Shown here piece by piece: positions 9,258 through 18,434 of a stretch of DNA of 64,000 bases. The stretch covers positions 434,001 to 498,000 of the forward strand of contig JACKCM010000002.1 in assembly GCA_020634035.1 (NCBI GenBank), read 5' to 3'. Within the stretch, counting starts at the first letter, position 1, and each line of letters begins with the position of its first letter. The stretch comes from Candidatus Obscuribacterales bacterium (GTDB taxonomy: Bacteria; Cyanobacteriota; Vampirovibrionia; Obscuribacterales; Obscuribacteraceae). The notes below the pieces were generated by a model. The model saw only the letters and a list, made by a program, of their open reading frames with translations. It was not told where the DNA came from and ran no database searches. Made by a program: the position numbers and the translations under genes.

Positions 9258-10619
9258 TCAAGCCAGGGCTTTGGCCAGAGCCTCGGCGACTTTCTTGGTC
9301 CCGGTGCTGCCCGGAGAGCACTTCGCCGCCACGGAATCCTTTGCCACAAAGCATTTGTAGACGTTCTCGTCTATCTGAGGACAGACGCTTTGATATTCTT
9401 CGAGGCTGTATTGATCGAGAGCTTTGCCTTTGGCACCGGCACCTTTTGCCAGCTCTGAGACCATAGAATGAGCCTGTCTGAAGGGCACGCCCTTTTTAAC
9501 CAGCATCTCGAGCAGGTCGGTGGCATAGAGTCCGCTGTCGGCGACAGCTTCGGCAAGTGATTCTTCGTTGACTTTTAGGTTGGCGAAGGTTATCTCCATG
9601 ACCGCAACCGCCTGCAGCATCACCTCGGTGATTCTCTCGACACCGGGCTTGGTGTCTTGCAGGTCTCGGTTATAGCCCTGGGGCAAGCCTTTTAATATAG
9701 TCACCACCGATACCAGTTCACCAAGGGCGAGACCGCATTTGGAGCGTACCAGTTCTATGCCGTCAGGATTTTTCTTCTGGGGCATAAGGCTGGAGGCAGT
9801 GGTCAGATTGTCTGGCAGACTGACAAAGTTGAACTCTGCCGTCATCCAGGTGATGAGGGTCTCGGCCATCTGCGACAAATGCACTGCGATTGTGGTGCAG
9901 GCATAGTGGATGTCCATGACGAAGTCCCGGTCTAGGACCGCGTCGATGGAATTGTTGAAGGTGGCATCGAGACCGAGCTCCTTCGTCGTCATCTTGGGAT
10001 CGATGGGCAGGGAAGTGCCCGCCAGAGCACAGGCGCCAAGGGGAGAAACGCCGGCTCTTTTGATGGTCTCTTCCAGGCGAGAGATGTCCCTTGCGAGCAT
10101 CTCGTAAAAAGCGAGAAGAGAATGGGAGAGGTGGACAGGCTGGGCTCTTTGCATATGCGTGTAGCCCGGAATGAGGACCTGGTCGTGTTTTTTTGCACAG
10201 TTGCCGATGGATTGCATCAGCTTCGATACCGCTTCTATCAAAGCGTTTGCCTGGGACAAGACGTACAGGCGCAGATCGAGGGCGACCTGGTCATTTCGAC
10301 TGCGTGCAGTATGCAGGTGGTCGGCATGACCGCCGATTATCTCTTTCAGTCTGGTTTCGACGTTCATATGAACGTCTTCCAGTTCGTCTTCGAGGACCGA
10401 ACCGTTGTTCTGATAGAATTCATGCACCTTTCCAAGACCGTGGATTATCTCGTCCAGGGTTTCTTTTTCTATCAGACCGCAGGCATGAAGCATCTTGGCG
10501 TGGGCCAGGCTGCCTTTTATATCGACCTCGATCAGCGCCTCGTCGTCTTTGGCGGAGGAAACAAATTTTGATATGGTCGGATCAAGCTTTTGACTGAATC
10601 CCGCTCTTAACACTTTCAT
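9258..10619 (-). CDS. argH: argininosuccinate lyase
   Basis: ArgH splits argininosuccinate into arginine and fumarate, the last step of arginine synthesis, in the cytoplasm. The 453-residue protein carries the fumarase/aspartase superfamily signature SSLMPQKKNPD (about 276-286) and the family's conserved DEDVHMN-like and TARSRNDQ motifs near the N-terminus (here ELEDVHMNVE and HTARSRNDQV). An in-frame GTG exists at 10628, but I prefer the ATG at 10619 because GGAG lies 8 nt before it, while the same GGAG would abut the GTG. The start lies inside the last 38 nt of argG, so the two are translationally coupled. The length matches the usual 450-470 residues. Confidence 0.97.
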   Translation of the reverse strand: MKVLRAGFSQKLDPTISKFVSSAKDDEALIEVDIKGSLAHAKMLHACGLIEKETLDEIIHGLGKVHEFYQNNGSVLEDELEDVHMNVETRLKEIIGGHADHLHTARSRNDQVALDLRLYVLSQANALIEAVSKLMQSIGNCAKKHDQVLIPGYTHMQRAQPVHLSHSLLAFYEMLARDISRLEETIKRAGVSPLGACALAGTSLPIDPKMTTKELGLDATFNNSIDAVLDRDFVMDIHYACTTIAVHLSQMAETLITWMTAEFNFVSLPDNLTTASSLMPQKKNPDGIELVRSKCGLALGELVSVVTILKGLPQGYNRDLQDTKPGVERITEVMLQAVAVMEITFANLKVNEESLAEAVADSGLYATDLLEMLVKKGVPFRQAHSMVSELAKGAGAKGKALDQYSLEEYQSVCPQIDENVYKCFVAKDSVAAKCSPGSTGTKKVAEALAKALA

Positions 10620-11802
10620 TGACCGCACTCCAGGTGGATAGTCTCAAACCGTTGATGTTGATGAAGCCTTCCGAATCTTGTTGGGTGAAGGCGTCCATGG
10701 TGTCGAACCCGGCAATCTCTGCAGAGTAGAGAGAGTACTGGGAAGCACGGCTCAATATTGTTGCCGAGCCTTTGTACAGTTTGAGTTTAACTACTCCGGT
10801 GACAGTCTTTTGAGTCTCTTCGATGGCGTTTATAAGCAGCTTGGTTTCAGGGGCGGTCCAGTAGCCGTTATAGATTTTGATCGCCAGCTTCTTCGACAGC
10901 TCTTCTTTGAGGTGATCGACCTCTTTGTCGAGGCATATAGATTCGAGGGCTTGATGCGCCTTGATCAAGATGGTGGCACCGGGGGTTTCGTAGACACCTC
11001 TCGATTTTATGCCGATGTATCTATTTTCTACCACATCTATTCTACCGACACCATGGGCGGCGGCTATGTCATTGGCTTTTTCGAGAAGCTCTAGCGGAGC
11101 TAGTTTCTCGCCGTTGATTTTTACAGGGACGCCCTGTTCGAATTCGATTTCGACAGTCTCTGCTTTGTCCGGTGCCTCTTCGGGAGATTTCGTCCACAGA
11201 TAAATATCATCAGGCGGGGCTGCGGCAGGGTCTTCGAGGATGCCGCCTTCGTAGCTGATGTGCATGATGTTGGCGTCCATAGAATATGGCTTTTCGAGGG
11301 TGACCGGCAACTCGATGCCTTTCTCTTTGGCATAGTCGAAGAGGTCGACCCGACCTTTATACTTCCAGGTCCGCCAGGGGGCTATAACTTTCAGATGCGG
11401 AGCGAGAGATTTGACAGCCAGCTCGAATCTGACCTGGTCATTGCCTTTGCCCGTGGCGCCGTGGGCGATGGCATCGCAATTATTTCTGAGAGCGGCTTCG
11501 ACCATGCCTTTGGCGATGCAGGGTCTAGCCAACGAAGTACCGAGCAGATATTCGGATTCGTATACGGTATTGCCTTTGATGGCGGTGAAGACATATTCGG
11601 CGACGAACTCTGCCTTGAGGTCGTCGATGATGCACTTGCTGGCGCCCAGGGCCAGGGCTTTTTTCTCGACTTCGGCATAGTCTTCTTTTTGACCGACATC
11701 GGCACAGTAGGCGATGATTTCGGCATCATAGGTCTCTGCCAGCCATTTGAGAATACAGGAAGTGTCGAGTCCGCCGGAATAAGCGAGTAGAATTTTGTTC
11801 AT
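10582..11802 (-). CDS. argG: argininosuccinate synthase
   Basis: ArgG joins citrulline and aspartate with ATP to make argininosuccinate. The 406-residue protein begins with the ATP pyrophosphatase loop AYSGGLDTS (residues 7-15) and contains the citrulline/aspartate-site stretch GATGKGNDQVRFE and the downstream YSMDANIMHISYEGG typical of the family, at the family's usual length. AGGAG lies 9 nt before the ATG. It sits between argR (upstream, 25-nt gap) and argH (38-nt overlap), which makes an argRGH operon under the ArgR boxes near 12.28 kb. Confidence 0.98.
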   Translation of the reverse strand: MNKILLAYSGGLDTSCILKWLAETYDAEIIAYCADVGQKEDYAEVEKKALALGASKCIIDDLKAEFVAEYVFTAIKGNTVYESEYLLGTSLARPCIAKGMVEAALRNNCDAIAHGATGKGNDQVRFELAVKSLAPHLKVIAPWRTWKYKGRVDLFDYAKEKGIELPVTLEKPYSMDANIMHISYEGGILEDPAAAPPDDIYLWTKSPEEAPDKAETVEIEFEQGVPVKINGEKLAPLELLEKANDIAAAHGVGRIDVVENRYIGIKSRGVYETPGATILIKAHQALESICLDKEVDHLKEELSKKLAIKIYNGYWTAPETKLLINAIEETQKTVTGVVKLKLYKGSATILSRASQYSLYSAEIAGFDTMDAFTQQDSEGFININGLRLSTWSAVNESVKSGIQSKA

Positions 11803-11827
11803 TTTAAAAGCTCCTTTTCAGTAAAAT

Positions 11828-12280
11828 CTATAAAGAAAAGAGGCTCTTCAATTTTTCTGCAGTGTCTTTAGCTTTTGCCGTTTCTTTTACAACGATGAAG
11901 ATTGTATTGTCACCGGCTATGGTGCCCAGGATCTCATTTAGACCGGTTGTATCCAGATATTCCGCTACGTGACTGGCGGCGCCTGAGTCGGTCTTTAGCA
12001 CGATGGTGTTCAATGAGAAGTCTACGCTCTGCACAAACCTTGAAAGCCCCGTGATAGGCTTCGTCGTCGTCGTCGTTTGTGCTTCTGGAATGACATAGCG
12101 TTGTTCACCTTCGATGGAGGTTTTATAGAGCCCCAACTCTTTTATATCCCTGGAGAGAGTCGCTTGATTCGCCTGGACGCCTGCCTGGCTCAGTTGGTTC
12201 TGGAGTTCGGTCTGGGTACGGACCGGGTATTTTTCTACCAGCTCCTTAATGAGCTCCTGGCGTGCCTGCTTGTCTTGCAT
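11828..12280 (-). CDS. argR: arginine repressor ArgR
   Basis: ArgR senses arginine and represses arginine-synthesis genes as a hexamer. From the ATG at 12280 the protein has 150 residues, the family's normal length. It has a winged-helix N-domain (about 1-70; the recognition region TLSRDIKELGL at 41-51 is diagnostic) and a C-terminal oligomerisation/arginine-binding domain with the acidic GTIAGDNTIFIVVK stretch. The frame stays open upstream to 12361, with another ATG at 12301, but alignment from memory to AhrC-type proteins supports 12280. No Shine-Dalgarno precedes either ATG, and the operator pair overlaps the start, so the message may be leaderless. It heads the argRGH operon and probably represses itself and both downstream genes. 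Confidence 0.95.
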   Translation of the reverse strand: MQDKQARQELIKELVEKYPVRTQTELQNQLSQAGVQANQATLSRDIKELGLYKTSIEGEQRYVIPEAQTTTTTKPITGLSRFVQSVDFSLNTIVLKTDSGAASHVAEYLDTTGLNEILGTIAGDNTIFIVVKETAKAKDTAEKLKSLFSL

Positions 12281-12311
12281 AATTATGCAATATTGTTGCA
12301 TATTTATGCAG
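12275..12311 (-). promoter_or_regulatory. tandem ArgR operator (two ARG boxes) over the argR start
   Basis: Two palindromes lie side by side: TTGCATAATTATGCAA at 12275-12290 (perfect) and TGCATATTTATGCA at 12297-12310 (one central mismatch pair). Their centres are exactly 21 bp apart, two DNA turns, which is the spacing of the 18-bp ARG boxes separated by 3 bp in classical ArgR operators. The core TGCATAATTATGCA resembles the known TGAATAATTATTCA-type box. The boxes cover the argR ATG at 12280 and a possible promoter (TTGACT at 12319-12314, AACAAT at 12297-12292, spacing 16), so arginine-bound ArgR would block transcription of argRGH. Confidence 0.85.
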
Positions 12312-12486
12312 GTAGTCAATACTTTTATCGGTTTGTAGGCGATTTGGTTACGTAAATTCATGATCGCCGCAATGCTGAAGCTGGCGGCGCTCTTGCCGAT
12401 TTGAGCTCGAAAAGTCCGTGGAATATGCGATTCTGGGTGGCATATCTAAAAGGTCGGAATTAGCCATCTATATAAAAGGAATTGCA

Positions 12487-13935
12487 ATGAAATCTTCTCG
12501 CTCTTCTTCCAACTCGAGATTCCTGGCAGCCCTTTCGTCCCTTTTCTTTGCCGCCACCCTGGTCATCCCACCCGGGGCGTACGCAGAGGATTTTAGCTGG
12601 CCCTCGGAAGATGGCGATTCGGCTTCTAAATCGAACGCTCAAGAAAAACGTGCCGTGGAGCAAGAAGGTCAGCCCGCAGGTGAGAGCGCGGTAGAAGAGA
12701 GCGCGGCATCTGCTGCTTCTTCAGCACCGGCTTTGAAGATAGAGAAGCCCGAGGCTTCCTCGGCAAGCGCTCCTGCGGCCAAGGCTGCTCCGACAAGAAC
12801 CGTGGCGAGGACGGCCAAAAGCAAGCCTATTGTACTTTTCGGACGACTAGATCAAATCGCCGCCGAAGCCGATGTGAAAATGCCGGTGTTGAAAGCCCAG
12901 AAGGCTCAATTAGATTCTAGAATGCCGCTGTCCGCGTCAGCCTCTCGTCTTACGGCCAGCGCTTCAGATAACCGGTTATACACCGGGGTGCAGACCAGAT
13001 CCTTTCCGGTGGATTTTTCAGGTATCTGGGGCGGTCAGCTGAAAGTGTGGCGCTATAACTCCTCCAGTCTATCCGACAGAACCGACCCGGCTGAATCGAG
13101 AAAGATGGAGCAGATTCTGCAACCGGGCAAGAGCGGCAACGTTAACTTTGTCTTTCGTCAGGCCGGTGCCAGCGATATAGAGCTGGAGCCTGCCAATGTT
13201 CGTCTTATGATTCCTGCCAGTGAGAGTTATTCGTATCAGAAGATGCTCTCGGGCAATTCTCAGATATCCGGTCTGGGCGGCATGGTATCGAAAATGATGG
13301 CGAACATGCAGATTCCTGTGGTTCTCCACTTCGGCTCTGTCTCCACCAGCGGTAGCGCCGAAGTCGGTATCTCCGGCAACCAGATTGATCAAAGAGTGGT
13401 GAAGAATACCATTCGACGCCTGGCACCCAAGGTTGTCGAGGAGCAGATTGTCACCCGCAATCATTCGGTGGTCGCTTCTACCGGGCGTTCAAAAGACGGT
13501 TATACAGAGTCGGTGATGCGCTTTACGAGACAATCGCCTAATCAACTCTATGTGCTTGCCGCATCGGTCGACTATGACGCCGGCGGCAACTTTCTGCGCA
13601 AGCTCATTATGTACGGGACAGTGCAGAAAGGGGTGCGCACCGATACCAGCATCATGCCCCAGGGCGGACAACTGTCCGGTTTGATGGGAGCAGCCGGTGC
13701 CGGCGGCGGAGCGGGAGGACTGGGCTCGATGGGCAGCCTCTCAAAAATTATGAACAGCATCGGCCAGGGCGGCGGCTCTTATGGCGGCGGCGGCGGAACA
13801 GCTAATTATGGAGCTTTGCTTCGCAGTCTCCAGAGCGGAGGCGGTGCCGGCGGCTATGGCGGCATGGGCGGATATGGTGCCCGCGGTCAGGGCTTCAGTC
13901 AGGTCCTCAAGAGCCTGAACATGATCACACGCTGA
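12487..13935 (+). CDS. exported protein with glycine-rich C-terminus, function unknown
   Basis: The 482-residue protein is not recognised. The ATG at 12487 is preceded by AAGGAA at a good distance and starts a clear signal peptide (basic SSRS start, hydrophobic LAALSSLFFAATLV, cleavage near AYA-ED at about residue 34). The frame is open upstream to a GTG at 12418, but that would bury the signal peptide. The mature protein has a Ser/Ala/Pro/Lys-rich stretch (about 40-130), a middle region rich in beta-like sequence (about 165-390), and a tail from about 400 in which Gly makes up a large share (runs such as GGGAGG and GGGSYGGGGG). It is probably periplasmic or surface-associated. It is transcribed away from argR. 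Confidence 0.75.
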   Translation: MKSSRSSSNSRFLAALSSLFFAATLVIPPGAYAEDFSWPSEDGDSASKSNAQEKRAVEQEGQPAGESAVEESAASAASSAPALKIEKPEASSASAPAAKAAPTRTVARTAKSKPIVLFGRLDQIAAEADVKMPVLKAQKAQLDSRMPLSASASRLTASASDNRLYTGVQTRSFPVDFSGIWGGQLKVWRYNSSSLSDRTDPAESRKMEQILQPGKSGNVNFVFRQAGASDIELEPANVRLMIPASESYSYQKMLSGNSQISGLGGMVSKMMANMQIPVVLHFGSVSTSGSAEVGISGNQIDQRVVKNTIRRLAPKVVEEQIVTRNHSVVASTGRSKDGYTESVMRFTRQSPNQLYVLAASVDYDAGGNFLRKLIMYGTVQKGVRTDTSIMPQGGQLSGLMGAAGAGGGAGGLGSMGSLSKIMNSIGQGGGSYGGGGGTANYGALLRSLQSGGGAGGYGGMGGYGARGQGFSQVLKSLNMITR

Positions 13936-14070
13936 AGGCGAAAGTTCTCCGCTTTACAGCCTATGGACGTTGTATTGGGTAGAAATTAGCGTGCTGATGC
14001 TGCTATTGTATTTCGGTCCGTTTAAATAAGCTTATTCGTTGATTTTTTGAGAGACAAGAAGGAGAAAGGT

Positions 14071-14721
14071 ATGTTGACAAGCAGAGCTAAGAAGTCCGGA
14101 CTGGTATTTGCCTTGAGTTCGCTGGCTCTATGTTCCTATCTCTGTGCCCCTGTATTTGCTCAGGCCGAGCCGGTGGAAGAGAAAGAAGCTCCTGCCGCCG
14201 AAAGCGAGGCTGGTGCCAAGAACAGTCCTGGTTTTGAAGAGATGCGTGAACACAGACAGCGTCTTCGTCAGGACTTGATGATGCCTTCTCTCAAAGGCCT
14301 TCGCGGAATCTCTTATGGTATTCCCGGACACAACCCTTTTCCTGAACTCGATAAAGTAGTTGCCACCAGACTGAAGCAGCTTCCTATCAAGGTTCATAAC
14401 ATCAAAGATTGCCAATCCGGTGATACCAAACCGGTTGACGGTGTACTGCAACTGAAAGTTCTGGCTGCCGGTAATAACCTCACCCTGGTCGAGTTGACCC
14501 TGACCCAGTGGAGCCAGCTCTCGCGCGACCCCAATATCCACACCAGAGCAATCACCTATGCCGATCAAGCCATTACTCATAATGCCACCGTCAATGATGT
14601 GGCAGGCAAGATGGTCAATCAGTTTGTTCTCGATTATCTCAAGGTGAACAGCACCGACGATGAGAAAAAGAGCGAGAAGAACGAAAAGAAAGCTTCTAAA
14701 AAAGCCTCTAAAAAAGGCTAG
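14071..14721 (+). CDS. exported protein with lysine-rich tail, function unknown
   Basis: The 216-residue protein is not recognised. GGAG lies 7-8 nt before the ATG at 14071, which begins a signal peptide (MLTSRAKKSG, then a hydrophobic core to about APVFAQA, residue 32). An in-frame TTG at 14047 would add eight charged residues and lacks a binding site. The mature part has a Glu/Ala-rich spacer, a compact middle region (about 70-190), and ends in KKASKKASKKG, a strongly basic repeat that could bind nucleic acid, wall polymer or lipid head groups. Its last 4 nt overlap the end of the convergent DUF2490-like gene. Confidence 0.7.
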   Translation: MLTSRAKKSGLVFALSSLALCSYLCAPVFAQAEPVEEKEAPAAESEAGAKNSPGFEEMREHRQRLRQDLMMPSLKGLRGISYGIPGHNPFPELDKVVATRLKQLPIKVHNIKDCQSGDTKPVDGVLQLKVLAAGNNLTLVELTLTQWSQLSRDPNIHTRAITYADQAITHNATVNDVAGKMVNQFVLDYLKVNSTDDEKKSEKNEKKASKKASKKG

Positions 14722-15458
14722 AAGTTGAAAAACATCTGAGTCATGAGCACATGGGCGGCTCGGTCGTCGAAGGGATCATCCCGGTTTACGTACTGGAGCT
14801 GATAGCCTACCTCTGCGCGCATCCGTTCGTTGATCTGTCTGCCGAGCCCGGCATATAGCCTGTTTTGATCGATGCCGGCGGTGGGTCCACCTTTGAGAGA
14901 GTTGACGTTGATGAAGAGTTCATCGGAGGCCACTAGATAGAAGCTGGTGTCTCTTATCGGATAGGCTAAGCGCAGCATGTAGCGCATACGGTCGGAGACG
15001 CCGTCGCGATTGGAGAAGAAGCGCTGCTCATTACGAATTCTATGCAATACTTGTAAGCGTTTTTTGATGACGTGACCGTAGCCGAGCTGCTGGTAGATCC
15101 GATTCTCATAGACATAGGTAGGAAGGAAATTGCCGACGTATGCGTAGCCCTGGTAAAAGACCAGGTTTTTGCGGAGATTGTAACCAAGGGCGGTGCGTAG
15201 CAATAGCTGGTTCATTCCCTGAAGGTTATCGTTCAGTCTGGGATTCACCTCGCCGTAGTAGCGGATTTTAGGGTTGACGACCGGTGCCTCTAGATAAATC
15301 GGTTGCCACCATTGAAATGCGTGCTCCACGCCCTGGGCACTGGCAGGATGGGCCATTAGAAGAAGCAGCAGGGCTGACACGAGCAGTTGCTTTGTAAGCG
15401 ACAGCCTGAGACTGGACCGTTCAGGTCCCGGAGAGATAGGTGCGTCTGATTCCTTCAT
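14718..15458 (-). CDS. DUF2490-like outer-membrane protein
   Basis: The 246-residue protein has an N-terminal hydrophobic segment (about 20-42, LLVSALLLLLMAHPASA) that reads as a signal peptide after a somewhat long cytoplasmic start. The rest alternates polar and hydrophobic residues, as in beta-strands, and has the pattern of DUF2490 proteins: an initial FQWWQPIYLE, a central LHRIRNEQRFF, a YMLRLAYPI strand, a DELFINV motif and a C-terminus in Phe (MFFNF), the classical last residue of outer-membrane barrels. It is probably a small barrel in the outer membrane, which supports a diderm cell. Its function is unknown. It converges on the gene at 14071. Confidence 0.7.
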   Translation of the reverse strand: MKESDAPISPGPERSSLRLSLTKQLLVSALLLLLMAHPASAQGVEHAFQWWQPIYLEAPVVNPKIRYYGEVNPRLNDNLQGMNQLLLRTALGYNLRKNLVFYQGYAYVGNFLPTYVYENRIYQQLGYGHVIKKRLQVLHRIRNEQRFFSNRDGVSDRMRYMLRLAYPIRDTSFYLVASDELFINVNSLKGGPTAGIDQNRLYAGLGRQINERMRAEVGYQLQYVNRDDPFDDRAAHVLMTQMFFNF

Positions 15459-15503
15459 ATTGAAGGAATTAGTCTATCAGATTATCAGTTCCCTGAGATA
15501 TCT

Positions 15504-17219
15504 CTAGAGTCCGATGAAATCCGGTCCGCTTCCCTGTTCTGTGGGGTTCACTCTTAGATTCACTTCAGGGCAGACGATTTCACAGGTACGGCACTGGATG
15601 CAGTTCTCCAGCGACATGCCGTGTTTTCTGACGTCTTCTATTACATCTACTCTATGTACTTCGGCGGTACAGTCGGCCACACAAGGTGTGGTCTTGCCGA
15701 GATTTTCATAGGTGGTGATGCAGGTTACGCAGGTATCTGCATTGAATTCATCGATGTGGAGGTTGCCCTCATGATACTTGGGACCGGCATAGAACACCGC
15801 ATCAGGTCTGGAATAGATGGTACCATCAGCCGGCTGGGGCTCGTCATATTTAGGCGCCGTGAAAGTAGGCACGATGTGCTGGTAGTCAGGCTTGTATTCT
15901 ATAGGACCGATATCGAATTTGCCTTCGATAAGCCCCAGGGAGCGGATACCATCTTTGGAGGCACCGAGGGGATGCTTGAAGAATACTTTAAAGCCGCCCA
16001 CCCAGGCGTTGGATTTGTCGACACTGCGGGCGATATCCGGCAGGTACTCTTTTAAGAGCTTGGGATTTTCCATGAAGGCGAAGCGGAAATAACGGTTCTT
16101 ATAAAGCTCTTTGATGACGAAGGACTCTTCGAGACGTTTTTGATAGTCAGCCAGAGCTTCTTCGCCATAGCTTTCTTTGACCAGGGCTTCGTGCAGAACT
16201 TCGGCTGCGACGTAGCCACATTCCATGGCGCGGTCGATGCCGGCCAGGTTCTTCACATCAAGTACGCCGAGGGCGTCTCCGAGCAGGATAGCACCGGGAA
16301 CGGCGAATTTTTTGGGAAGGCTGTAGTAGCCGCCTTCAGGCAGCAAGGCTGCGCCGTATTTGAGAAGCTTGCCCCCTTTGATCATCTTTTGAATCCAGGG
16401 ATGCTTTTTATATTCCTGAAGCTTCTGTTGCGGGTTCATGTTGGGGTCTTCGGAATCAAGGCTGATGACCATACCGATGGTCAGCTTCTTGTCCTTCATG
16501 CCGTATACGAAACCACCGCCGAAGGTTCCATCTAAGAGCGGCCAGCCAAGTGTGTGCCAGACTTTGCCCTGATAGTCCTCTTCGCACTGCCATACTTCTT
16601 TGACGCCGACAGACCAGATCTGATTGGTATCGCGAAGGTTGAATTCTTTGATGACATCGCGGGAGATAAAGCCTTTGTCACCGAATGCGGTGAATTTCGC
16701 ATAGACATAATCTTCTTCGGAAGAGGCGTTTTCTGTGACGGCAACACCGGCAACCCTGCCATCTTCAAATACTACTTTATGGGCGGAGAATCCGGTGAAG
16801 AGGTCTATAGTAACGTTGGGAATTTCGTTGTCCTTCTCTTGCACTTGATTAGCCATCCAGTTGACTACATGGCTCAGAGTGAGGACCAGATAACCGGACT
16901 TGTCGAAGGACTTCGGATAGAGTTTCTTGGGAATATCGAATTTCTTCTCCAGTCCCAGAACCGACATGTTGCTGTCGTCGCAAACCGCTTCCACCGGGAA
17001 GCTGAGCTCTTCATAGTTAGGCCAGATCTTCTTGAGTACATGAGGGTTGGAGACAGCACCGCTCATGACATGGGCGCCGAACTCCTTGCCTTTCTCGAGA
17101 ATGGCTATAGAGAACTCTTTGCCGCTCTCTTTGGCGAGCTGCAAAAAGTGATACGCCAGTACAAGGTTGGAGGGGCTTCCTCCGACTAGTAAGAGATCAT
17201 ATTCAATGCGTTCCGACAA
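15504..17219 (-). CDS. electron-transfer flavoprotein:ubiquinone oxidoreductase (ETF-QO)
   Basis: The 571-residue enzyme takes electrons from reduced ETF and passes them to quinone at the membrane. It begins with an FAD-binding beta-alpha-beta (DLLLVGGSPSNLVLAY, residues 8-23, slightly unlike the usual GGGPAG because Ser and Asn replace Gly). It continues with the ETF-QO core and ends with a ferredoxin-like domain carrying CIQCRTCEIVCP, which provides the [4Fe-4S] ligands. An extra cysteine group (CVTCITTYENLG, then CVADC) lies just before it and is more than the minimal enzyme needs; it could hold a second cluster. Its start overlaps the end of etfA by 17 nt, so etfB-etfA-ETF-QO form one operon. 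The frame is intact. Confidence 0.93.
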   Translation of the reverse strand: MSERIEYDLLLVGGSPSNLVLAYHFLQLAKESGKEFSIAILEKGKEFGAHVMSGAVSNPHVLKKIWPNYEELSFPVEAVCDDSNMSVLGLEKKFDIPKKLYPKSFDKSGYLVLTLSHVVNWMANQVQEKDNEIPNVTIDLFTGFSAHKVVFEDGRVAGVAVTENASSEEDYVYAKFTAFGDKGFISRDVIKEFNLRDTNQIWSVGVKEVWQCEEDYQGKVWHTLGWPLLDGTFGGGFVYGMKDKKLTIGMVISLDSEDPNMNPQQKLQEYKKHPWIQKMIKGGKLLKYGAALLPEGGYYSLPKKFAVPGAILLGDALGVLDVKNLAGIDRAMECGYVAAEVLHEALVKESYGEEALADYQKRLEESFVIKELYKNRYFRFAFMENPKLLKEYLPDIARSVDKSNAWVGGFKVFFKHPLGASKDGIRSLGLIEGKFDIGPIEYKPDYQHIVPTFTAPKYDEPQPADGTIYSRPDAVFYAGPKYHEGNLHIDEFNADTCVTCITTYENLGKTTPCVADCTAEVHRVDVIEDVRKHGMSLENCIQCRTCEIVCPEVNLRVNPTEQGSGPDFIGL

Positions 17220-18396
17220 CTGCCTCTACCCCCTGGTCTTTGTCTTTGTTCTTGTCTTTCGACATCTGTTTTTTCAACTGCTCAATTAACTCAGGAATCA
17301 CCTGGTAACAGTCACCGACAATACCTTGATGAGCAAACTTGAAGATTGGAGCGTCCGGATCTTTGTTGATTGCAAGAATCAATCCGGATTTCGACATACC
17401 GACACGGTGCTGGATGGCGCCGGATATACCGCAAGCGATATAGAGTTTCGGTCTGACTGTTTTGCCGGTCTGACCGACCTGGTGCTGATAAGGAATCCAG
17501 CCCAGATCTACCACTTTTCTAGAGGCGCCCACGGCGGAGTTCTCGAAACAGTCGGCCAGTTGTTTGATCAGGTTGAAACCTTCCTGGGTGCCCAGACCAT
17601 AGCCACCGGCCACGATGACATCGGCTTCGGTCAGTTTGACACCTTTGGCTATCTCTCTTACAACATCGACAACTTCCAGTCTGAGGTCATTGTCTTGCAG
17701 ATTGACAGGTATTTTCTTGATTTCGCCTTTGCGAGACTTATCGCGTTGCAGAGGCACCATCACACCAGGTCTGGTGGTAGCCATCTGGGGATTTTTCCAG
17801 GGACCGAGGATTCTCGCTTTGAGAGATTCACCGAAACTGGGGCGGATAGCATAAAGACAGTTAGGATAGAGACCGACTTTAGCCGGGTCGACTTTGCTCT
17901 TGTGGTCGTAGGGACCGATATCGAGTTCGGTGGTATCGGCGGTGAGCCCGGTTTCGAAGTGGGCTGCGATTCTGGGAGCAAGGTCGCGACCGGTGGTTGT
18001 CGAACCGAGCAGACAGGTATGGGGCGGCTCGGGCAGGCTCTCTAGAAAATCGCAGACAACTCTGCGGTAGGGCAGAGTGCGATAGTTTTTCAGTTTTTCA
18101 TGATCGGCGACAAAGACTTCGTCGGCGCCATATTCCAACAACTGCTGGGGCAGGTCGCCCAGTTCGTGACCCATGATCAAACACTTCAGAGGCTGGTCCA
18201 TTTTGTCGGCAAGAATGCGCCCGGCCCCTAAAAGTTCGAGGGTGACCGGCTGCAGGTCGCCCAGTATCTGTTCGGCAATTACCAGCACAGCGCCTTTGGG
18301 GCAGAACATCGAGACATCCCGGGTCTCTTCTTCAGAAGCATCCTGGGCTTCGTTGTTGCCTTGCTCTGGGTTTTCGTTTTTCTTGTCTTCAGTCAT
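17203..18396 (-). CDS. etfA: electron-transfer flavoprotein alpha subunit
   Basis: The 397-residue alpha subunit binds the redox-active FAD of the ETF heterodimer. It has an acidic leader (about 1-30), an N-terminal alpha/beta domain (about 33-220), and the C-terminal FAD domain with GGYGLGTQEGF, the GASRKVVDLGW segment and the family signature LYIACGISGAIQHRVGM followed by INKDPDAPIFKFA. It ends with a short Lys/Asp-rich tail. It lies 38 nt after etfB and overlaps ETF-QO by 17 nt. The trio would feed electrons from acyl-CoA or other flavin dehydrogenases into the respiratory chain. Confidence 0.95.
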   Translation of the reverse strand: MTEDKKNENPEQGNNEAQDASEEETRDVSMFCPKGAVLVIAEQILGDLQPVTLELLGAGRILADKMDQPLKCLIMGHELGDLPQQLLEYGADEVFVADHEKLKNYRTLPYRRVVCDFLESLPEPPHTCLLGSTTTGRDLAPRIAAHFETGLTADTTELDIGPYDHKSKVDPAKVGLYPNCLYAIRPSFGESLKARILGPWKNPQMATTRPGVMVPLQRDKSRKGEIKKIPVNLQDNDLRLEVVDVVREIAKGVKLTEADVIVAGGYGLGTQEGFNLIKQLADCFENSAVGASRKVVDLGWIPYQHQVGQTGKTVRPKLYIACGISGAIQHRVGMSKSGLILAINKDPDAPIFKFAHQGIVGDCYQVIPELIEQLKKQMSKDKNKDKDQGVEAVVGTH

Positions 18397-18434
18397 TTTC
18401 TATAGGTCTCGATCTGTCTCGATAGAACTCGATT

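Noticed and set aside
10122..11790. Plus-strand frames opposite argG and argH
   Set aside because: They are shadows of the arginine genes.
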